In this document: positions 1-5,088 of the stretch, piece by piece
Numbering within the stretch: the first letter of the stretch is position 1
How the letters are laid out: each line of letters begins with the position of its first letter
Source: Pseudomonadota bacterium
GTDB taxonomy: Bacteria; Pseudomonadota; Gammaproteobacteria; Burkholderiales; SG8-39
Length of the DNA: 5,818 nt
Direction of reading: 5' to 3'
Assembly: GCA_003242425.1 (NCBI GenBank)
Contig: QGUL01000131.1
Coordinates: forward strand, 1-5,818
The notes under the pieces: generated by a model
Database searches by the model: none
Told to the model about the DNA's origin: nothing
The model's input: only the letters and a program-made list of their open reading frames with translations
Translations under genes and position numbers: made by a program

Positions 1-42
1 GCCGGCCAGCGCCGCCACGCGCAGGGCGAGCGAGCGAATCAT
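1..42 (-). CDS. N-terminus of an unidentified protein (partial, runs off the left edge)
   Basis: An ATG at 42-40 (minus strand) opens a frame that stays open to the window edge and reads MIRSLALRVAALAG. A GGAG Shine-Dalgarno sequence lies six bases upstream. The fragment has two early arginines followed by a hydrophobic, alanine- and leucine-rich stretch, which would suit the start of a signal peptide or membrane anchor. Only 14 codons are visible, so neither export nor function can be settled. The gene follows the terminator at 109-146 on the same strand, so it probably has its own promoter within about 43-108, although I see no convincing -35/-10 pair there. The start is well supported by the ribosome binding site; the product is unknown. 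Confidence 0.6.
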   Translation of the reverse strand, partial: MIRSLALRVAALAG

Positions 43-48
43 CGTCTA

Positions 49-52
49 CTCC
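49..52 (-). promoter_or_regulatory. Ribosome binding site of the left-edge gene
   Basis: The minus strand reads GGAG six bases before the ATG at 42. It is the main evidence that the short open fragment at the left edge is a real gene start. Confidence 0.55.
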
Positions 53-89
53 GTGTTGTAGTTGTTGGAGGGTGGAACTTCGTCACGCG

Positions 90-108
90 GTGCGGCACGA
101 TGCCGCGC
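90..108 (-). other. Small hairpin next to the terminator T-tract
   Basis: GCGGCA (92-97) and TGCCGC (101-106) are perfect inverse complements around a three-base loop. One further G-C pair and a G·U pair can be added at 90-91/107-108. On the minus strand this hairpin comes directly after the seven-T run that ends the terminator at 109-146. It could protect a 3' end or sit in the leader of the left-edge gene; its role is unknown. Confidence 0.35.
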
Positions 109-146
109 AAAAAAACCGCGCCGCTGCGGCCGGGGCCGGAGCGGCG
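109..146 (-). terminator. Rho-independent terminator of the penicillin-binding protein gene
   Basis: The arms CGCCGCT (119-125) and AGCGGCG (140-146) form a seven-pair GC-rich stem. Inside it, after one G·G mismatch, 127-130 pairs with 135-138 to close a four-base loop. On the minus strand the stem is followed by three bases and then seven T residues (115-109), the classical intrinsic terminator layout. It lies 114 bases past the stop codon of the penicillin-binding protein gene and before the next minus-strand gene, so it should end the former's transcript. Confidence 0.75.
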
Positions 147-259
147 GAACGATTCTATCGACGGACGTGACGAGCGCCCGCTAAAAAAGCCTTATGCGGG
201 CATTAGCGCGGGAACGGACAAAGCGCAGCCTGCGACTGCACGCGCGCGACGCCTGAACG

Positions 260-2677
260 CTAGCGTTGCGCTTCCTCCAAGGCGCGCTGAATGCGCGCGC
301 CGACGCTTTCGAGCGTGCGGATGCCTTCTTCGATGCTGCGCGCCGCTTCCTCGAAGTCGCGGTAGACGGATTCGTCCTCGGGCGGATTGCGATCCTCGAC
401 CGGCGCGGGCGGCTGCCGCCCCCCTTCCTCGGCGTCCTCGCCGCCCCAGCGGCGCAGCGTGCGGTTGAGGCTGTCCCACCAGTCGCGGAAGATGTTCTCG
501 CCGCGCGGGCGCGGAAACTCGGCCGACTCGTCGAGCAGGCCGGCGCGGAAGGCGCGGCGGTAGAAATCGCCGACGATGAGCAGCGCGTTGTTGCCGCCCT
601 GCCCCCAGTAGGCGCTGCGCATGTGCACGCGCGGATCGTTGAAGCCCACCCATGCGCCGGCCACCAGTTGCGGATGCATGAGGATGAACCAGCCGTCGGC
701 GTTGCTCTGCGTCGTCCCTGTCTTGCCCGCCACGTCGGCATCGATGCCGAAGCGCGTACGGACGCCGCGGCCGGTGCCTTCGTCGATCGCCGCGCGCAGC
801 ATGTCGATGAGCTCGATCGCCGTCTCTTCCTTCATCACCGCCTGGTGCTCGCGGCCGAATTCCTCCAGCACGTTGCCGTGGCGGTCGGTGATGCGCCAGA
901 CCATCCACGGCGCCTTGTAGCGGCCGCGGTCGGCGATGGTGGCGTAGGCCGACACCATTTCCAGCAGGCTCACGGGACTGGTGCCGAGCGCGAGCGACGG
1001 CACGGGCTGCAGCGCGCTGTTGCGTACGCCGAGCCGGCGCGCCGTATCGACCACCGCCTCGGCGCCGATTTCGCGGATCACCTGTGCAGTGATGTTGTTC
1101 TTGGAATAGATCAGCCCGTCGCGCATGGGCACCGGCTCGCCCGTGGGTTTGCGGGCGTCGGCCGGCCGCCACACGCTGCCGTCGGGCATGGGGATTTCGA
1201 CTCTCAAGTCCGGGAAGGTGCGGCGCCCGTCGATGCCGCGCTCCAGGGCCGCGGCATAAACGAAAGCCTTGAATGTGGAGCCCGGCTGGCGCTGCGCGGC
1301 GTTGACGTGGTCGTATTGGTCGAGGCCGAAGTCGCGGCTGCCCACCCAGGCACGCACCGCGCCGGACTGCGGTTCGATGGCGACGAAACCCGCCTGCAGA
1401 CGCGTCTTCTCCGCGCGCAGCTTCTTCAGGAAGCTGCCGTCCTCGCGCAGGCGCGCCAGCGCCGCCTCCGGCGCTTCGCCAGAAGCGACGGCCTTGCGGT
1501 ATTCCTCGCTCGCGACGATGAACTGCTCGAGCAGGTCGGCGCGGCTGCGCCAGAAGTAGTCGAAGGGCTGGACGCGCTTGGCGAGCGCCACATAGTGGCG
1601 CGGATCGGTGGCGCGCAAGCTGTTCTTGGGCGCCGACCATTCCACGTCCGCGACGGCCTGCAAGTACGCGGTCTGGCGTTCGACCGCCTCGTTGGCGAGC
1701 GCCTGCAGCCTGCGGTCGATGGTGGTGTGCACGCGCAGCCCGTCCGCATAGATGTCGTAGCCGCGTTCCGCCGCCCATTCGGCGAGCCAGTTGCGGATCT
1801 GATAGGCGAAATGCGGCGCCGGCCCCAGCGCCTCGGCCGGCGGATTGAAGTCGAGCTTGAGCGGCCGCTTCTGCAGGCGTGCGGCGGTCTGCCCGTCGAG
1901 CATCCCGCGTTTCGCCATCTGCGCCAGCACCACGTTGCGCCGCTCGAGCGCGCGCTCCGGATGGATGCGCGGGTTGTAGTAGTAGGTGCCCTTCAACATG
2001 CCCACCAGCGTGGCGCTCTCCAGCACGTCCAGTTCCGCGGCCGGTTTGTCGAAATAGGTGTGCGCCGCCATCTCCACACCGTGGGCGTTGTAGAGGAAGG
2101 GCACGGTATTCACGTAGAGCTCGAGGATCTGTTCCTTGCTGTAGGCGCGTTCGAGCTTGAAGGCGGTGATCATCTCCTTCAGCTTGCGCGTGACCGAACG
2201 CGAACGGCCCAATTCGTCCGGATAGAGGTTGCGCGCGAGCTGCTGCGTGATGGTAGAACCGCCCTGCATATCGCCGCGCAGGGTGTGCACGACGGAAGCG
2301 AGCGTGCGCCGCCAGTCGATGCCGCGGTGCTCGTAGAAACGATGGTCCTCGGTGGCGATCAGCGCTCGGACGAAATGCGGCGCGACTTTGTCGAGGCTTA
2401 CCCAGTTGCGGTTGACGCGCCGGTAGGCGGTGAGTACCGAGCCGTCGGTGGCGAGCAGCAGCGACGGTTCTTCGGTGCTGCCCTTGTAGGCGTTGGACAC
2501 ATCGGGCGTGAGGGGGATGAGCAGCAGGACGTAGACGATGCACAACGCCGCGCACGCCGCCCCCAGCCGGAGAAGTCCCTTGCCCGCCGCGCGCAGGCGT
2601 GCCGCGAAGGACATGCCGCCGGCAAAGGCGATGCGCCAGGGTTCGACAAATGCGGCGAATAAGGACTTGTGTTTCAA
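260..2677 (-). CDS. Class A penicillin-binding protein (peptidoglycan glycosyltransferase/transpeptidase, PBP1A type)
   Basis: This 805-residue bifunctional enzyme polymerises lipid II into glycan strands and cross-links the stem peptides, anchored in the inner membrane with both active sites in the periplasm. One membrane helix spans about 34-56. The GT51 glycosyltransferase domain follows: EDHRFYEH with catalytic Glu110, GGSTITQQLARNL (139-151), RKLKEMITA (164-172) and KEQILELYVN (181-190). The penicillin-binding transpeptidase domain (about 428-705) has all three motifs: STFK with acyl-serine 467 and Lys470, SKN at 525-527, and KTGT at 652-655. Length is typical of class A enzymes. Between the domains is a helical, charged insert (about 335-425), and a proline-rich acidic linker leads to a helical tail (about 765-805). 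The start is uncertain: the longest frame begins with TTG at 2677, an in-frame TAG lies just upstream (2711-2713), and there is no good Shine-Dalgarno. An ATG at 2614 (residue 22) also leaves a sound membrane helix. The gene is a single unit ending at the terminator at 109-146. Function is very secure, the exact start less so. Confidence 0.95.
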   Translation of the reverse strand: MKHKSLFAAFVEPWRIAFAGGMSFAARLRAAGKGLLRLGAACAALCIVYVLLLIPLTPDVSNAYKGSTEEPSLLLATDGSVLTAYRRVNRNWVSLDKVAPHFVRALIATEDHRFYEHRGIDWRRTLASVVHTLRGDMQGGSTITQQLARNLYPDELGRSRSVTRKLKEMITAFKLERAYSKEQILELYVNTVPFLYNAHGVEMAAHTYFDKPAAELDVLESATLVGMLKGTYYYNPRIHPERALERRNVVLAQMAKRGMLDGQTAARLQKRPLKLDFNPPAEALGPAPHFAYQIRNWLAEWAAERGYDIYADGLRVHTTIDRRLQALANEAVERQTAYLQAVADVEWSAPKNSLRATDPRHYVALAKRVQPFDYFWRSRADLLEQFIVASEEYRKAVASGEAPEAALARLREDGSFLKKLRAEKTRLQAGFVAIEPQSGAVRAWVGSRDFGLDQYDHVNAAQRQPGSTFKAFVYAAALERGIDGRRTFPDLRVEIPMPDGSVWRPADARKPTGEPVPMRDGLIYSKNNITAQVIREIGAEAVVDTARRLGVRNSALQPVPSLALGTSPVSLLEMVSAYATIADRGRYKAPWMVWRITDRHGNVLEEFGREHQAVMKEETAIELIDMLRAAIDEGTGRGVRTRFGIDADVAGKTGTTQSNADGWFILMHPQLVAGAWVGFNDPRVHMRSAYWGQGGNNALLIVGDFYRRAFRAGLLDESAEFPRPRGENIFRDWWDSLNRTLRRWGGEDAEEGGRQPPAPVEDRNPPEDESVYRDFEEAARSIEEGIRTLESVGARIQRALEEAQR

Positions 2678-2722
2678 GGCGTCCGTGAAGCCAGACGGGA
2701 GCTTTGGATTCTATCGGCGAAC

Positions 2723-2741
2723 CCGGGCCGAAACCGGGCCG
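2723..2741. repeat. Tandem 8-bp direct repeat upstream of the penicillin-binding protein gene
   Basis: CCGGGCCG occurs at 2723-2730 and again at 2734-2741, separated by AAA, so the period is 11 bases, about one helical turn. It lies 46-64 bases upstream of the TTG start. A -10-like TAGAAT is readable on the minus strand at 2713-2708, but I see no matching -35. Same-face spacing would suit a regulator site, but in GC-rich DNA a short repeat can arise by chance. Confidence 0.35.
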
Positions 2742-2812
2742 GAATCAGGCAGCGAACGGCAAAGTCCGTCGGGCAACGACGACAGATGTTAAGAACGCCG
2801 GGGTACGGCCCC

Positions 2813-2844
2813 AAACAAAAAGGGCGCTTGCCGGAAGCGCCCTT
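2813..2844 (-). terminator. Rho-independent terminator of the lipoprotein gene
   Basis: AGGGCGCTT (2821-2829) and AAGCGCCCT (2835-2843) form a perfect nine-pair stem with a five-base GCCGG loop; 2820/2844 add a tenth pair. On the minus strand the stem runs into a T-rich tract, TTTTGTTT (2820-2813). It begins 22 bases after the lipoprotein stop codon, so it ends that transcript and insulates the penicillin-binding protein gene beyond it. On the plus strand no T run follows, so it works in one direction only. Confidence 0.9.
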
Positions 2845-2865
2845 CGAAGTCGGATTCCAATAGCT

Positions 2866-3138
2866 TCACTTCGATTCTGAATCTCCTGCCGGGTTCTTGG
2901 GTGCCATGCGGCCCGCACGGGTCCAGACCGAATCCGTGCTCTCGGAACTCGAACCGCTTGCGGATTCGCCGGCCGAGCCTGATGCCGCGGGCGCTTCGCT
3001 CGCCGTACTGCCGGAGGAGCCGGAAGAGCCCGTCGCGGCGGCCGGCGGCGCGCTGGAACTGCCCGTATTGGTCTCCTTCTCGCCGCAGCCTACCAGCGCA
3101 AGCACGGCCAATGCCATAATGGCCAAGATTCTCTGCAT
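2866..3138 (-). CDS. Small Ser/Gly/Ala-rich lipoprotein
   Basis: This 90-residue protein begins with a lipoprotein signal peptide: MQR, a hydrophobic core (4-16) and the lipobox LVGC with Cys18 as the lipidation site. After cleavage and acylation it should be anchored in the outer or inner membrane facing the periplasm; Gly-Glu follows the cysteine, so there is no Asp+2 inner-membrane retention signal. Residues 25-70 are low-complexity Ser, Gly, Ala and Pro with scattered Glu, and would be flexible and disordered. The C-terminus (71-90) is mixed and polar. There is no enzymatic motif, and I do not recognise the family. The ATG is supported by AAGGAG six bases upstream (3150-3145), and the gene ends just before a strong terminator, so it is a monocistronic unit. 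It could be a structural lipoprotein, a spacer-type surface protein or an envelope-stress product; the sequence does not choose between these. Confidence 0.85.
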   Translation of the reverse strand: MQRILAIMALAVLALVGCGEKETNTGSSSAPPAAATGSSGSSGSTASEAPAASGSAGESASGSSSESTDSVWTRAGRMAPKNPAGDSESK

Positions 3139-3208
3139 GGATGTCTCCTTTTCCTGGGGAAATCGTACTGCCCTTTAACCAGCGCCACGACCACCAGCAA
3201 GAAGAACC
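3139..3208. promoter_or_regulatory. Divergent intergenic region between the lipoprotein and the cupin gene
   Basis: These 70 bases must carry promoters for both directions unless transcription reads in from outside. The minus-strand side holds the good AAGGAG ribosome site of the lipoprotein. The plus-strand side has only a weak purine-rich AAGAAG before the cupin ATG. A TACGAT on the minus strand resembles a -10 box, but no partner -35 is evident, so I place no individual promoter. Confidence 0.35.
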
Positions 3209-3655
3209 ATGAAGCTGCTCAGCTCTCTAGCGATCGCAACGCTAGCCCTCCTTACAGCCAGTACAGCATACGGCTTCGAGGATGGGACCGCAATAAAAGT
3301 AAAGACCATCCTGAAGACCACCACGACCTGGGAAGGCAAACCCATCGTCTATCCGCAGGGTCAGGCCGAGATCACCGGCCTGACGATCGAACTGGCCCCG
3401 GGCGGCGAGACGGGCTGGCATGCCCATCCCGTCCCTTCCTTCGGCATGATCCTGGAGGGCACCCTGGCCGTGACGTTGAAGGACGGCCGCACTCGCGTCT
3501 TCCAAGCCGGCGATTCGGTGGCCGAGGTGATCGGCACCCTGCACAACGGCCGCAACGTCGGGGAAGGGCCGGTGAAGCTGCTGGTGTTCTACGCCGGCAG
3601 CGTCGATACGCCCCTCACCGTCAAAGCGCCGGCCGAAAGCCAGGACAAGCGCTGA
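3209..3655 (+). CDS. Exported cupin-domain protein
   Basis: This 148-residue protein has a Sec signal peptide (MKLL, hydrophobic core 6-17, probable cleavage after Ala-Tyr-Gly at 20-22), so it should act in the periplasm or outside the cell. The mature part is a single small cupin beta-barrel. Motif 1 is GETGWHAH through LEG (66-84), with His71 and His73 as probable metal ligands. Motif 2 is GDSVAEVIGTLHNGRN (101-116), with His112 as the third ligand. Two canonical positions differ: the usual motif 1 glutamate is Ser77 and the motif 2 proline is Val107. A three-histidine metal site is therefore likely, but a catalytic activity cannot be assigned; cupins include dioxygenases, isomerases and pure binding proteins. 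The ATG has only a weak upstream purine run. The stop overlaps the start of the next gene by one base, indicating a two-gene operon. Fold and export are well supported, substrate unknown. Confidence 0.9.
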   Translation: MKLLSSLAIATLALLTASTAYGFEDGTAIKVKTILKTTTTWEGKPIVYPQGQAEITGLTIELAPGGETGWHAHPVPSFGMILEGTLAVTLKDGRTRVFQAGDSVAEVIGTLHNGRNVGEGPVKLLVFYAGSVDTPLTVKAPAESQDKR

Positions 3656-3873
3656 TGGGCCTGCGCAAGCTGCTCGGCGTGGCGCTGATCGCAGCAGGCG
3701 TACTGGGTCTGGTCTACGGCGGTTTCAGCTATACCAAGGAAAAGCACGGCGCCAGGATCGGTCCCTTCGAACTCTCCATCGCGGAGAAGGAACGGGTCAA
3801 CGTGCCGGTCTGGGCGGGCGTGGGCGCGATCGCCGTCGGGGTCGTGCTGCTGCTCGCCGGCCCCAGACGCTAG
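3655..3873 (+). CDS. Small two-helix membrane protein, conserved hypothetical
   Basis: This 72-residue protein is a membrane hairpin. The first helix is about 6-25, a polar loop with SYTKEKHGARIGPFELSIAE runs about 26-50, and the second helix is about 51-69. Arg4-Lys5 before helix one and Arg71-Arg72 after helix two suggest both ends are cytoplasmic and the loop periplasmic. The ATG shares its A with the TGA of the cupin gene (TGATG), so translation is probably coupled and expression tied to the cupin. The layout (KLLG..L...G...L.YGGFSYTK, then a VPVWAGVGAI second helix) resembles small conserved bacterial proteins that, from memory, carry only domain-of-unknown-function labels. It might anchor or sense together with the cupin, but that is inference from position. 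The gene is very likely real; its function is unknown. Confidence 0.85.
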   Translation: MGLRKLLGVALIAAGVLGLVYGGFSYTKEKHGARIGPFELSIAEKERVNVPVWAGVGAIAVGVVLLLAGPRR

Positions 3874-3877
3874 ACGC

Positions 3878-5053
3878 TCAAGGCCGCAACACCACCTTGA
3901 TGCATTCCTCGCGCTTGTCGCGGAACAGCCGGTACGCTTCCGGCGCTTCGTCGAGCGCCATGCGATGGGTAACGATGAAGCCGGGATCGATCTCGCCGTT
4001 CCGGATGTGTTCGAGCAGCGGCTGCATGTAGCGGTGCACGTGCGTCTGGCCGGTCTTGATGGTAAGCGCCTTGTTCACTAGCGCGCCCATCGGCAGTTTG
4101 TCCACGAAACCGCCGTACACGCCCGGAACGGAAACGGTGCCGCCCTTGCGGCAGGCCATGATCGCTTCGCGCAGCACGATCGGGCGGTCGTTCTCCATCA
4201 TCATCATCGCCTGCTTGACACGATCATAGGCATGCAGCCCGTCGTGGGCATGCGCTTCGAGCCCCACCGCGTCGATGCAGCGATCCGGACCGAGTCCGCC
4301 GGTCAGCGCCATGAGCGCTTCGTAGACCTCCGTCTCTTCGTAGTTGAGGGTTTCGGCGCCGCTGTGCGAGGCCGCAAGCCGCAGCCGCTCCGGGAAGCGG
4401 TCGATGGCAATCACCCGCTCCGCCCCGAGTAAAAATGCGCTGGCGATGGCGAACTGCCCCACCGGACCGCAGCCCCATACCGCCACGGTGTCGCCCGGTT
4501 CGATGTCGCACTGCTCGGCCGCCATGTAGCCGGTGGGAAAGATGTCGGACAGGAACAGCACCTGTTCGTCCGACAGCCCGTTTTCGGGAATCCTGAGCGG
4601 CCCCACGTCGGCGAAAGGCACCCGCACGTACTCCGCCTGCCCGCCGGCGAATCCGCCGAGCAGATGCGAATAGCCGTAGATGCCGCAAGGCGAGTGGCCC
4701 CACATCTTCTCGGCCATCCAGGCGTTGGGATTGGAGTTCTCGCACAGCGAGTAGAGCTGCTTCTCGCAGAAGAAGCAGACGCCGCAGGCGATGGGAAAGG
4801 GCACCACGACCCGGTCGCCCACCTTGAGCTTGCGCACCGCGGGGCCGACCTCCACCACCTCGCCCATGAATTCGTGGCCGAGGATGTCGCCCTTCATCAT
4901 CGCTGGCACGAAGCCGTCGTACAGATGCAGGTCCGAGCCGCAGATGGCGGTGGCGGTGACGCGCACGATGGCATCGCCCTCGTTGATGAGCCGGGGATCG
5001 GGTACGCGCTCCACGCGCACGTCGTGTTTGCCGTACCAGCAGGTGGCTTTCAT
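3878..5053 (-). CDS. Zinc-dependent alcohol dehydrogenase, formaldehyde-dehydrogenase-like MDR family
   Basis: This 391-residue cytoplasmic enzyme belongs to the medium-chain dehydrogenase/reductase superfamily and should oxidise an alcohol or aldehyde with NAD. The GroES-like N-terminal domain carries catalytic zinc residues Cys38 (ICGSD) and His60-Glu61 (GHE), and the structural zinc cysteines 90, 93, 96 and 104. A stretch rich in Trp, Tyr and Gly (107-140) between these and [10 protein letters not shown] is typical of the glutathione-independent formaldehyde dehydrogenase-like branch. The Rossmann domain has GCGPVG (194-199), and Asp218 (AIDR) ends the second strand, which favours NAD over NADP. 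The start is the ATG at 5053, with GAGGAG six bases upstream and the alignable MKATCWYG beginning there; the frame is open further upstream, but that part overlaps the preceding gene and reads as nonsense. It lies 35 bases after the SRPBCC gene on the same strand, probably in one operon. A four-methionine run (283-286) is unusual. The family is secure, the substrate open. Confidence 0.95.
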   Translation of the reverse strand: MKATCWYGKHDVRVERVPDPRLINEGDAIVRVTATAICGSDLHLYDGFVPAMMKGDILGHEFMGEVVEVGPAVRKLKVGDRVVVPFPIACGVCFFCEKQLYSLCENSNPNAWMAEKMWGHSPCGIYGYSHLLGGFAGGQAEYVRVPFADVGPLRIPENGLSDEQVLFLSDIFPTGYMAAEQCDIEPGDTVAVWGCGPVGQFAIASAFLLGAERVIAIDRFPERLRLAASHSGAETLNYEETEVYEALMALTGGLGPDRCIDAVGLEAHAHDGLHAYDRVKQAMMMMENDRPIVLREAIMACRKGGTVSVPGVYGGFVDKLPMGALVNKALTIKTGQTHVHRYMQPLLEHIRNGEIDPGFIVTHRMALDEAPEAYRLFRDKREECIKVVLRP

Positions 5054-5059
5054 GCGGCT

Positions 5060-5065
5060 CTCCTC
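5060..5065 (-). promoter_or_regulatory. Ribosome binding site fixing the dehydrogenase start
   Basis: GAGGAG on the minus strand lies six bases before the ATG at 5053. It settles the start against the much longer open frame that extends upstream to about 5428. Confidence 0.8.
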
Positions 5066-5088
5066 AAGATCGCCTCGCGAACCGCGGC

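Noticed and set aside
100..468. A 122-codon plus-strand frame at the left
   Set aside because: It runs through the terminator hairpin and into the 3' end of the opposite gene; the product is Arg/Pro/Ala-rich with no recognisable domain.
192..2555. A 787-codon minus-strand frame overlapping the penicillin-binding protein gene
   Set aside because: It is a +1/-1 shadow with a very Arg/Ala/Gly-rich, motif-free product.
266..2662. A 798-codon open frame on the plus strand, antisense to the whole penicillin-binding protein gene
   Set aside because: Codon-phase mirror of a GC-rich gene: the product is Ala/Arg/Val-rich with no domain motif, while the minus-strand frame has every expected catalytic motif.
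151..2716. Identical GATTCTATCG at 151-160 and 2707-2716, bracketing the penicillin-binding protein gene
   Set aside because: Several 10-base matches are expected by chance in a window of this size; there is no flanking extension, target-site pattern or mobile gene.
2873..2883. Odd palindrome GATTC-T-GAATC
   Set aside because: It lies in the last codons of the lipoprotein gene and is too short to interpret.
2897..3178. A 93-codon plus-strand frame opposite the lipoprotein gene
   Set aside because: The opposite frame has a lipobox, Shine-Dalgarno and terminator; this one has none of these.
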